A DNA stretch of 64,000 nt from Bathynomus jamesi (Eukaryota > Arthropoda > Malacostraca > Isopoda > Cirolanidae): positions 946,543 through 1,010,542 of the forward strand of contig JAJOZX010001076.1 of the NCBI GenBank assembly GCA_023014485.1, written 5' to 3'. Positions 53,754 to 63,587 of this stretch are shown here, piece by piece. Within the stretch, counting starts at the first letter, position 1, and the number at the start of each line of letters is the position of its first letter. The notes under the pieces were generated by a model. It was not told the origin of the DNA, did not search any database, and worked only from the letters and a program-made list of their open reading frames with translations. A program made the position numbers and the translations under genes.

Positions 53754-54929
53754 ATGGCTGAGTTTCAAGAATTGGAAGACCAGATCGGTCAGCTTATGAC
53801 TCTCATGACCCAGCAGCAGAAGACCATGGAAGAGTCAAAGCAAGCATGGGAACATAAGTGGAAACAACTCGAGGATGTAAACACAGAATTAAGGACTAAA
53901 TATGACCAATTATCAAGGGAAAATGCTGAATTGAATCTTCAGAATTCATATTGGCAGCAACAGGTGGACCAGCTGATGAGGAAGCAGCAGCAAAAGGATA
54001 GGCTGAATCTAGAGAGAGATTCTTATGAATCAATGCCCGAGCTTGAGAATTTGGATGATGTAGAGAATGTCTCGAACAGGGAAGAAGGTACCAGCAGAGG
54101 AACATGAACCTTCAAGAAAGAAAAGACAAAGCTGGCATCTCCTAAACCCATGAAGACACAACGTAATAGATCAACCAGCTCCAGTTCCAGTTCTTCAGAT
54201 AAGACCTCCAGTCTTCCAGATGCTGAGAGGAAGGTTAAACGTACTAAGTGTTCCTCCATTTTCAAGAGTAACAACGGTTCAAGGATGGCACCAGGAGTTT
54301 ATCCTACCAGTGCTCCAGATCTTGATGAATTTGATGTGTCAAGTGGAAGAGCTTTTCCTGAATATCTAGAAGCCTTTGAACGTCATTGCTTAGCCAAGTT
54401 TACTTGTGAATGGAGAGACTGGACTGGAACACTTGGAAAACATCTAACAGGAAAATTCAGAGATTTGTATAATGCTTATGGGGGTTGCAGTGTGGCATAT
54501 GATGATATGAAGGCTAGATTGTTGGCATGCTACAAGAGAATGAAGAAAACCTTCACAACTGGCAAGGTGTCAGAATTCAAGAACGCGACAATGAAGCCTG
54601 GAGAGACACCAGATGTATATGCTGCAAGACTCAAGACTCTGGCTCACCAGGCCTTCCCAAATAAAGCACTCGAGACAAGCAAGGAGTTGAGGAGGAAGTT
54701 CTTGGAGACAGTTCCAGCTGGGCTGTCACAACAACTGACTCGGATCATCAACGAGAACAAGACCTTGCATAACAAGAAGGTGACTTGGTCCAACATTCAG
54801 GATTTTGTGGCCATGCATTCAAGTAATGGACCATCCCTTCCAAGGCAAGAAACCATTGAGGTTCTCCCGGTGCAGATCCCTCCAGCTCAAAAGCCTTCCA
54901 GAGTGTCATCCAGACCCCGAGACACCTAA
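53754..54929 (+). pseudogene. Gag: coiled coil and capsid-like region
   Basis: The start codon at 53754 (MAEFQELEDQIGQLMTLM) opens a 117-codon frame that is strongly coiled-coil forming (Gln, Glu, Lys and Leu heptads, about residues 1-85). A frameshift near 54100 leads into a 259-codon frame (54150-54929). After a Ser-rich linker it resembles a Gypsy capsid: FPEYLEAFERHCL, WRDWTGTLGKHLTGKF, MKPGETPDVYAARLKTLAHQ, LRRKFLETVPAGLSQQL. The frame ends at RPRDT before the nucleocapsid part. Confidence 0.8.
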
Positions 54930-54958
54930 CCAGCAATATTATCGAAACAACCAATGTT

Positions 54959-55456
54959 ATGAAAAAGGACAATGGAATGGAACTCGTGTCTTCAATTCTA
55001 GGAATAAAAATGGAAATCAGAAGCCCCCAAGGTCAAAGTCAAGGAAGGGATCGTCGAAAATCTCAAGATCGAAATCAGCAGGGAGGACAACAACGTTCTC
55101 AGGAGTGTGAAAGAAACTCCAGTCAGTCAAGATCCCAAGAAGAGACAGAGGTCAAGATATGTCAGTGGTGTGCAAGGAAGGGACACCTTCAACAGGACTG
55201 CAGAAGATGGAAAGGAGCGTGTTTTATGTGCGGTAGTCTGGATCATATGGTTCGAGATTGCCCTCGCAATCAGCAGCAACGACAATCAAGCTCCAGGACA
55301 TCACCTTCCTACCACTGTCCTTTGTGTCAAGGACCTCATCCAGGAATGTTCTGCCCTTCTAGAAGACAAGGTCAAGAAAATTCGTCTCAAGGAAACCAAA
55401 CTAATGAATCTACCCCAACAATCAACAACAGTCGGGAAACTAATCAGTTCCAATGA
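54959..55456 (+). pseudogene. Nucleocapsid part of Gag with zinc knuckles
   Basis: Arg/Gln/Ser-rich protein with two canonical CCHC knuckles, CQWCARKGHLQQDC and CFMCGSLDHMVRDC, and a third variant, CPLCQGPHPGMFC, in which the His spacing is one residue short. It binds nucleic acid in this family. A new frame is needed from 55456 to the protease. Confidence 0.85.
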
Positions 55457-55559
55457 GATCAGGGGCTCATTGGAAGCTGAAGTCCAATCTTCAAGATATG
55501 ATCTTCAAGAACCCGATTATCATCATGAGATCCCAGTTAAAGATGACAGAAACCTCTCC

Positions 55560-56449
55560 AGATGAATACCAACCAGAACATGACTGTAGCGTCTGAAGTG
55601 GGTGATGATGCCACCCCTGGACATCCAGAATTACCCAGTTCAGAACAGCAGTATCCACAAACCACTGGAAATGAACTGAATCCTCTAGCATCTTCATGGA
55701 CACCTAAACCAGCACCTCGAACCTAAATACCTAGGTGTAACATTGCAGACGAGACAGTTCATGTTCCAGATATTCCAGGAGGTCATTTTCGAGGTGTCCA
55801 GTTTGCCGAACTTGAACCTGCGGAAGTGTTAACAATTGATGTTACCCTTCAAGACACGAACATTCCAGGGTTAATTGACACGGGAGCACAAGTTAGCTTA
55901 ATTTCCAGTGAACTGGCACAACAACTTGGGATTCCAATAGATACTACAGATATTTCCACAATTCGAGGTGTAGGTCAAGATGCTTCGAGGGAAACTATGG
56001 GTTCAGTCCTACTCACAGTTTCTTTGCATGGCATTGTAATGTCCCCTTTCAAGTTTCTTATCCTTCCCACTTTGGATTTTAAATATCCCATTTTTCTAGG
56101 TTTAGATTTTCTGCGGGCCAACAAATTACAGATTAGTCTAGCACGTAGACGGGTTTCAGGGAAGAACACTGATGGTTCTACGTGGGAAATTTATCTAGGA
56201 ACGAATGGAGAAGAGTGCAAAAGAATTTGTTACAAGGTTAAGTGTTGGGCTGTAGAAGGTGTGCAGGTGAATGATTGTGGACCTGTAGAAGTAAAAATTC
56301 AGTGGGAACATCAAGGAGTAGATGATGATGGTACATGTCCAAATTGTCCATGTTCGAGAAATTCGGGTGAATGGTTCTATGATGGGACAGTTTCAAGCGT
56401 GCATCTTGGAGAGAAAGTGGTAGGTGTTCCAGGGATTGTAAATTGGTAG
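55560..56449 (+). pseudogene. First retropepsin-like protease (PR1)
   Basis: After a spacer (Pro/Ser-rich, one stop near 55725), the frame from 55826 reads GLIDTGAQVSLISSELAQQ, with catalytic Asp at 55877-55879, then IFLGLDFLRANKLQI, the usual second half of a Gypsy protease. About 90 residues of C-terminal linker follow, with TCPNCPCSR, and a stop at 56449. It processes the polyprotein in this family. Confidence 0.85.
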
Positions 56450-56452
56450 AAT

Positions 56453-57645
56453 ATGGGACACATTTACACTCTAGTTGAACTCGATCCTACACCAAATCCA
56501 GAAGACACTAATGATACAGTGACACATCAAGTACATTGTGTAGGTATGGAATCAGAAAATGATGATGAATTGGTCTCATCTTTTCCGGAATGGACACCAG
56601 AACGTCTAACTTCAGAAATTGACTTACCTGAGCTGGATTCCCACCAGAAATCTCAAGTTTATAACTTGCTTAATTCCAGAAAAGCCGTTCTTAGTCGAGG
56701 AGATTCTGATGTGGGGACTGCTCAGATGACTCCACACCGTATTGAGTTATACGATGACACGCCAATATTTCAGCGACCAAGGAGATTTCCAGAACCGATT
56801 GATCAAGTCATCGATGATCAGCTAGGAATTATCGAGCCTACAACATCTCCTTGGAGTGCTCCAGTGGTACCAATTAGGAAACCAGATGGATCCATACGCT
56901 TGTGTGTGGATTACCGTAAACTGAACAAGGTACCAAGCCTGATAGATTCCCGATGGCAAACTTGACAGACTCTGTCTACAGTCTACATGGTGTCAAGTTC
57001 TTTACCACCCTGGATTTAGTCCGGGGTTATTATCAAATGCCAATCGAGGAGAAGAGTCGAGATTATACAGCTTTCTCGACCCCTCATGGACACTGGAGAT
57101 TCAAGAAACTCAGTTTTGGATTGAAGAACGCGCCTTCAGCCTTCCAGAGAGAAATGCAAGATGTGCTGAAGGGATTTTCAAGGAAGAAGGTTCTAGTGTA
57201 TATTGACGACATTCTAATTATGGAAAAGTCATTCGAGGCCCATCTCCAGCTAGTTGAAAAAGTCCTCAAGGTTTTAGAAGAACATGGTATCAAGATCAAG
57301 CCACCAAAGTGTAGATGGTTCCAGTCCACAGTTCCATTTCTAGGTCATATAGTCAGTTCCAGTGGATTGTCAAAATCGCCAGAGTATATGGAGAAGGTGA
57401 AGAACTTCCCAAAGCCCAAGAACATCAAGGAACTTCGAGAATTTCTGGGCTTAGTGAATTTCCAAGGAAGTTCTTGCCACAGTGTTCAGCAGTTGCTAAA
57501 CCCTTATCAGAACTTACAGGAAGATCAAGGAATTCAGTTATCCAGTGGACACCAGAGATGGAAGAATCCTTCGAGACTCAAGGCAGAGATGCAAAATGAG
57601 GTGGAACTGGCTTTTCCTGATTATCGAGAAACAGCAGAGAATTGA
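56453..57645 (+). pseudogene. Gypsy reverse transcriptase
   Basis: Two frames overlap at 56953-56965 with one shift. Blocks: [71 protein letters not shown], catalytic YIDD at 57199-57210, VPFLGHIVSSSGL and LREFLGLVNF. After about 57460 the frame shifts again toward RNase H. Motif content is complete for a Metaviridae enzyme, although a few codons before MANLTDSV are disturbed. Confidence 0.88.
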
Positions 57646-58075
57646 ACTTGTGGGTGGATGCATCAGCCATTGGTGCAGGTGCCTGTCTTACTCAAGTTCA
57701 ATGGTCAAGTTCGAATCATTGCATCAATGACATTTTCTAGTCCTCAGAAGAAATATTCGGTTACAGAGCGTGAACTAGCAGCGATGCGCTGGGGAGTCAA
57801 GACCTTCAGAGCCTTCCTGTACGGAATACCATTCATTCTGAACACGGACCATCAAGCATTGTTCTATCTCCATAATATGAGATTAGTCAATGACAGGCTT
57901 GCTCGAACAGTTGAAGATCTGCTGAGTTTGATTTTGAGCTTCGTTATGTTCCAGGCAAAGACAATCAAGCTGCAGATGCGTTATCCAGACACTTCCAGGT
58001 TGAGCATGAAGAGGGCACCACAGCAATTTCAGCAGAACTCCCCAAGGGCTTACTTGTAAGATTTAAGCCGGAGGG
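57630..58075 (+). pseudogene. RNase H domain
   Basis: Starts with the shifted LWVDASAIGAGACL (first catalytic Asp). KYSVTERELAAMRWGVKTFR gives the Glu, and NTDHQALFYL the next Asp. The end, in a shifted frame, is FELRYVPGKDNQAADALSR, the classical Gypsy ending. Downstream the same frame runs without a stop into the OTU-like domain. Confidence 0.85.
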
Positions 58076-58579
58076 GGGAGGTGATTCCTTGATCGAGTGT
58101 TTGTGGTATGCTCTTGTTCATGACTTAGATCGTGAAGTTCCAGAGAGTCCAGTATTTCTTCGAAAGCAGTTGGTGGAAGAACTGCTAAGTCATCCTACAA
58201 ATACGGAATCAAGTTGAATAGCAAGCAGAAGCAACATCTTCGACTTATGACAATTCCAGGGCAGCCAGCATCACCAGAGATCTTGAAAGTTTTCTGTGAG
58301 ATGTATCAAGTGGATGTTGTATTGCACTTTGGTACTGAAAACCCTCTAATTTACCACCCTGAAGTCAAGAATCAGCGTGTAACAGAACCCTCAGAACTTC
58401 TAGATAGGGTGCATGTCCAGTGTCTAGGTGGTGTTCATTTCAATTTATTGAGTGAATCCAATAAATATGTTCAGTCTTGTCCCGTCTTCTTGACTTGTTT
58501 AAATTCTTTGTATGAGAGAGACTTGGATTCAGAACCAATAGGGCAGGTTGCTCAAGTTTGGAGATCGAGAATGGTCTAG
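58076..58579 (+). pseudogene. OTU-like cysteine protease domain in Pol
   Basis: GGGDSLIECLWYALVHDLD matches the OTU N-terminal signature (D...C-L-x-x-A-L), with the presumed catalytic Cys at 58098-58100. FLRKQLVEELL fits the following helix. After a one-base shift near 58205 the domain continues with PEILKVFCEMYQVDVVLHF and VQCLGGVHFNLLSE, in which HFN (His at 58436-58438) corresponds to the H-[YF]-N catalytic box. OTU domains are known in some Gypsy and LINE elements; deubiquitinase activity is an inference. Confidence 0.65.
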
Positions 58580-59100
58580 TAGAATGTGAAGTCAATTTTC
58601 CCACCCTTGAGGTGGATATTGCTTGTCCACATTCAGGTGCCTTTAGAGCAGTTGTCCCACTTGTCAAGACGAAACCTACTGTGCCTTATTGGATTCTGGA
58701 GCTGAGATCTCCCTCATATCTCGAGTAGCCTGGCGTGAAATTTTAGGAAATTTGAGGATTATTCACAAGATATTCTGGTTAACATTCAAGGTGTGGCTGA
58801 AAAGCAAGTGGTAGTTTATAACTATGTACAACTTACTGTGTCACTTGGCTCTAGAGTAACTATTAATGATCACCCATTTGCTCTTGTTGAAGATCAAGCT
58901 ATTCCTTGTTGTTTTCTCCTGGGTGCAAATTTCTTGTCTGCCACTGGGATTGACCTGGATTTGTCCACTGACAGAGTCATGAAGGAGGGTGAGATTCTCG
59001 CTACTTTTCTGGCAGAGTTGGAGGAACCCTCCAGTCATCAAGAACCACTGGTAGTTGGAAATTTGCGTCCATGTTCATTTCTAGATGAAGTTAACCTTGA
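58578..59100 (+). pseudogene. Second retropepsin-like domain (PR2)
   Basis: Across two frameshifts the region reads VECEVNFPTLEVDIACP, CALLDSGAEISLISRVAW (Asp at 58692-58694), DILVNIQGVAEKQ and IPCCFLLGANFLSATGIDL. The DSGA-x-x-S-L-I-S box and the LLGANFL second-half box are those of retropepsins. This makes a second protease-like domain in the same element, located between OTU and integrase. It is only modestly similar to PR1, so it is not a recent internal duplication. It may serve as a structural or binding module instead. Confidence 0.7.
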
Positions 59101-60310
59101 GGTTCTTCAAAAAAGTGATCGTGTGTTGAGACAACTTAAGTCCTATCTAGATAAGGGTTGTTTTGGGTATTGTCCTAAAGCTCTAGTGAGATATCGCCGT
59201 TATCTTAAAGATATCTACTTCGAGAATGGTCTTCTAGTTAAGTACGAGAACCAGAAATGTTTCCCCAAGTTCTAGTACCTTTTAATTTCCTGATTGAGCT
59301 GGCCATTACTATCCATCTAGAGATGGCACACATAGGCCGAAACAAGGTCTTAGATGTTTTGTCTGGGGAAGTGTTTCATCCTCAGTTATATCAAGTTGTG
59401 CAAGAGGTGGTCACATCTTGTTCCCAGTGCCAGCTCAATAAGGTTTCCAGCCAGATCAGGGCTCCACCTACCCTGAAGATCGTGACCCAGGCACCATTTG
59501 AGTTGGTGGCTGTGGATCTAGTATTGTTCCCCAGAACACCTCGGGGGAATCTAGGATGTTTGATGGTGGTGGACCACTACTCCAAGTGGGTAGTGGCTGT
59601 TCCATTTCCCAACAAGACTTCCAGTACCATTGCCCGTCTTTTCGAGTTTCGAGTGTTGCCCACTCTTTTGCGCCGGCCTTGTCGGTTGTTAACTGATAAT
59701 GGTCCAGAATTTAGGGGTCAGGAGTTCGAGCAGATGTTATCTCGATGGGATCACTCACGTTTTCACGACCCCAAACCATCCAGAGAGCAATGGTGCAGTC
59801 GAGAGGGTCAACCGTACCATTGGTGAGCTTCTACGGAATCTTGTTCAAGATTCTAGCTCGTGGGATTTGAATCTCCCAAAGGCCATTATGACCTACAATG
59901 GTACGATTCATTCTGAGTTGACTATGTCTCCAGCCCAGTTCTTGTTATCATCCGCTCATCCAGATCCTATTCCAGTTTCTATTCCCACTCCAGTTCAAGA
60001 ACAGTGGTATCCAGGACATCCTGGTTTTTGTCCCTTTACCAAGGGGCAACTTGTCATTCGAAAGGTTGTTCCAAAAGGTAATCTAGTTTCTAACAAGTTT
60101 CTGCCCAAGTACTGTGGGCCGTTTCAAGTTGATCGAGCAGCAGAGAATGGTGTGACCTACGTCATTTCACCAGCTTATCCAGATCTGCAGCCACACTTAT
60201 CCATGAGTCGAGTTCATCATTCTCAGTTGAGGAGCTGGAAGGAGGCTCCCAATTTCTTGAAGAATCATCCTAGTTATTCCAGGTTAGTTCAGGTTCCTGG
60301 GCTAGCATAG
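59080..60310 (+). pseudogene. Integrase
   Basis: An HHCC zinc domain is visible (His at 59314 and 59327, Cys at 59419 and 59428). The catalytic core has D in AVDLVLFPRTPRG, D in LLTDNGPEF, a frameshift near 59755, then PESNGAVERVNRTIGEL with the catalytic Glu at 59801-59803. The C-terminal part contains FTKGQLVIRKVVPKG and FLPKYCGPFQV, the GPY/F module, and ends at 60310. It catalyses DNA insertion in this family. One frameshift only. Confidence 0.88.
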
Positions 60311-61230
60311 AGGAGGAGGATGAGAGTTTTCTAGGGTTTGAAACCCCAAATGTTCCAGTTTGTTCCCCAGGCTTTTCTTGTTTGTGGGACAGTTCGTCAG
60401 AAGATGAGACTGATCTCTTTGATTCTAGTAGTGATTCGCGAGTTTCTAGGATTTCCAGATCAGAATAGGGTTAATTCTAGACCATGGCTTGCTGATCTGA
60501 GTGAAAGTTCAAGTTCAAGTTCTTCAGATTCCTCTGAATGCTCTTCAAGTTCTTTTGAACTTGACTTTTCTGGATTCCCGGATGAGGTGCCATCCAAAGT
60601 GAATCCTCCAGGTATTGTCTAGTTCACCCAAACCTCTGTCTAGGCCTCATTCTCAACCAAAACATGTCACTTTTGGAAAGGGTTCAAGACTACCTTGGTA
60701 GTGATTCTGAGAAGGAAGCTTGTTCCCCAGTGGAGGAAATCAAGGATCTGTCTCCTATTCCTCATAGTGCTCCTTCAAGTGCTGTCGGTTAAGGTGTGAT
60801 GGATCCTGAGGAACTTCCTGGGAGTCTAGATCCAGAAGGTGGTGGTTCAATAGATCCAAGACAGAGTTCTCCATGTCCGAATGAACCTTAACCCAATAGT
60901 GATTCTCCAGAACTTTCTTCCTTGGTGGAAGCTCTGGAGAACACTTTAGAACATGTGCAGGATGATGAGGAGCAGATTTACCAGCTGTTAGACCAGCAAT
61001 TAGTTTCTTGAGAGCGGCAATTTAGCCCGGTAACTGGTTCAAGGACTCCCAATAGATTAAGTTTATCCCCAGTCAAAGATATCTGTTCAGAAGCTAGGGC
61101 TTTATTACAAGCTAACAGTGAACTAGCTCATGAATGACTCCAGTCTGTTAGGAGGGGGTTGGGAGTAATTCAGAGTTGGCTGGTGATTCTCCTCCATGAA
61201 CTCATTCCAGAAGTCCTGTAATGGAGTTAC
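60311..61230 (+). pseudogene. Degraded downstream ORF of the Gypsy element
   Basis: After the integrase stop, coding-like stretches continue in changing frames: SSSEDETDLFDSSSDSRV, a Ser run with SSSSSSDSSECSSSSFEL, MSLLERVQDYLGSDSEKEA (60664 onward), and LVEALENTLEHVQDDEEQIY with YQLLDQQL and SEARALLQANSELAHE, which look helical. Together they suggest an acidic, Ser-rich accessory protein with a coiled-coil region. No known family is recognised. Confidence 0.4.
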
Positions 61231-62369
61231 CATTAGTACCCTCTAGGCCTCTGGAATGTTCATGATTAATTTAATTAACAATTAAGTGATTTTTTAGACC
61301 CTGTCTAATTATGTATATATGTATATAGGATTATGTATTGTATTTAAGTTGATGGTACTATGATTATATTTTTGATGTTAAAATAAGTATTTCTAGGTTT
61401 AATGTAATGGTGTATCTAGTTTTTGTAACGGCTTTACGGAGCCTTGGTTAAGATATATATAAAAATAGGTATATCTTGCTGTACCATAATGTATAGGTAG
61501 GGCCTAGCTAGTAAAGCCATGGAGGAAGCTAGTGTAAATTTTCTAGAACAAAGTGACTGCACATAGTGATATGAATACCATACCTTGAGCTTGGTTAAGT
61601 GCGGTAATTTTTGGTTTGCTTGCCTCTGCCTGACTCATGCACATGCCCTCACTTGTCACCCACTTTGTACTTGCTTTGATTGTCATGCATACAGCTTCCA
61701 GTGCATGTCCCTGTCCTTACCTGCCCCAGTCACCCCAATCACGCTTCCTACTTTCATGGGAGGTGTTTTCAGGGATGGAGCCATTATTGGCTCTTCCACT
61801 CTTCAAGAATCAGCCTGAGGGGTCTTCCAGGCCTTGCTCCAGTTGCACCACCATTCTTGTCTACATAGGAGGGGGTTCTGGAGGACTGCTCATCAAGAAG
61901 GGGCATGGCCAGCCCACGCAGTTACCTCTAGCCTGGAGCAAGCAGACCCCACCTTTGGTAGGGATGTCTACCAATCAGGAGGTATGGATGGGTGGACCAG
62001 GGCCAGGGTACATTGATAGTGATGGGCTAGTGAGGATATTAATCAAGGACAATAGTCATGCAGGTGGCTTCAGTTTCAAGCAAGGAGGATTGTGTATAGC
62101 CTCTTAGGAAAGGACCATAAAGAGTGCTAAAACTGAATGGATCCAGCACTAATTGTGTAAATTTATATTGTAACTAGGTAGGGTTTTGAAGGTGATAGTA
62201 CCTTCTTATTGATTCATGTATAATATATAATTGTCTAGTGTTTAGTAGCCATGGAGAAAGGAAAACTTGGAGCTTGGTGTCAGGATGGGGAGGTGGCAAT
62301 TCCTTGAAAGACTGGATGTGGGAGAGGGCTTCGCTGCACTCACTTTTTGAGTGGTGGTACCCACCGCTC
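61231..62369 (+). other. Gypsy 3' non-coding region
   Basis: AT-rich at first, then a mixed segment with a 156-codon open frame (61637-62107) rich in Pro, Gly and Ser that resembles nothing known. No supported gene. Confidence 0.5.
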
Positions 62370-62380
62370 GGAGGGGGGAG
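62370..62380 (+). other. Polypurine tract
   Basis: ggaggggggag directly precedes the 3' LTR start TGTAGTGGGG, the expected position of the plus-strand primer. Confidence 0.8.
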
Positions 62381-62723
62381 TGTAGTGGGGTCTTCACTAA
62401 CCTCTTGTTTTCTTCTTGTTTCAGGATAACCCACACTGTAACCCCCATGTGCAGAGTTAGTCTTGCTTAATGCCTGACTAGCTCAGCATTCTTGCTTGTT
62501 AATTCTAGTGAGTAAAATTTTGCCTTCAATTTTTAAAGTCACAGTTGGCTTCCGCTTGTGGAAGTTCTAGCTTGCCAACTCAATTTGTTAGGAAAAGAAA
62601 AAGTCAAGATAAAACAGAGTGCCTTGTGATAATGGACATTGCCTGTGCATAATGGTGTGCAGGCTAAGGTATTGCTAGGACCAATAGTTTCAGGTTTTGC
62701 TTCTCCATGGCTTAACTATATTA
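62381..62723 (+). repeat. 3' LTR, first 343 bases, interrupted by A4
   Basis: It matches 52526-52868 with a few indels (gtcgtc versus gtc, and single-base changes). The match stops at aactatatta, where a family A element begins. The rest lies outside the window. Confidence 0.88.
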
Positions 62724-63061
62724 GGGTCATTCCATGTCAACTCAGCCACAAAATGGCACTTTTTGCACTCACCCATTTCAATTTTGCTCATACTTGGCAC
62801 AATAGCAGATATACATGCCAAACTTAAATTCCCAAATTATTAGAGCTGACTGACCTTTGGTTACTGAGATACAAGGTCACAAAGTTGTGACATTTTGACC
62901 TTTTTGCGTTAAATGACTATTTTCAAAACGGTGTAACTAAAAACCTATTAAAGCTAAAGCATTGATTTTGGTCTCATTTTAAAGCTCTTTAGTAGCCCCC
63001 TTGTTTATTGTCTCTTGTTAAATATCTCTACTGTGAAAAATAAAAAAATCCCTTCAAAAGT

Positions 63062-63074
63062 TGACCTTTGACCT
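63062..63074 (-). promoter_or_regulatory. Perfect DR1 nuclear-receptor-type element in the A4 end region
   Basis: On the minus strand AGGTCA-A-AGGTCA, the canonical direct repeat with one spacer bound by HNF4- and RXR-type receptors in animals. It is part of a cluster of GGTCA half-sites that recurs in the other family A ends. Binding is an inference; the motif may equally be a transposase site. Confidence 0.4.
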
Positions 63075-63587
63075 TGAATAAAAAAAAAATACCTTCTCCT
63101 AAAAAATTCAATTTTTTTACATTAATACCTTGAGTCATGTGCAACAAAATCCCAAGAAGCTGTAAGTGGCTGATAACTAGTTCAATGTATAAAAAATAAG
63201 TGAAGTTGGCATCATTCTTCAATTTTAGATTTTTTTTGTCAGTTCATTTATTTAAAAGTTCTGTTCTGATATAGTGTCAGTGAAGACTTAGTTCAACTTA
63301 ACATTATTAGTTCAAAAACCTTTTTGTGACCTGTGCCAAAAGAAGTCTTTTAAAAGACAACCAGGGTTAAACCCCTCGACAGCCCCAAATCTACTGGAGT
63401 AGTGCTGATCCAAAGACCCAACTAGTATATAAGTACTGTCAACTTTACAGAGTTGACTCCTGACTTCAAGTTAAAGTTAATTTATTTTTACTAAATACAT
63501 GTATAAAAATTTATTTAATAATTCATTAATTGTTCATTGTTTCTTTTCAGGATTTTCTTTGTGCTTTTGTGATTTCAGAGTACAAAC

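Larger units (their letters stand above)
52526..62723 (+). mobile_element. Gypsy-type LTR retrotransposon with OTU domain and two retropepsin-like domains
   Basis: 5' LTR 52526-53685, primer-binding site, gag with coiled coil, capsid and zinc knuckles, protease, reverse transcriptase, RNase H, OTU-like domain, second protease-like domain, integrase, a degraded 3' ORF region, polypurine tract and a partial 3' LTR (62381-62723) cut by family A element A4. The LTRs differ by scattered indels and substitutions, and most coding segments carry frameshifts, so the copy is old and inactive. Integrase after RNase H places it in Gypsy/Metaviridae. Confidence 0.9.

Noticed and set aside
58066..58082. 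Second polypurine tract (cggaggggggaggtga) as a central priming site
   Set aside because: The same bases encode PEGGGD in the frame that runs from RNase H into the OTU-like domain, so coding explains them; a priming role is possible but unsupported.
61637..62107. 156-codon open frame in the Gypsy 3' region
   Set aside because: No recognisable motif, overlapping frames of similar length exist, and it lies in apparently non-coding sequence before the polypurine tract.
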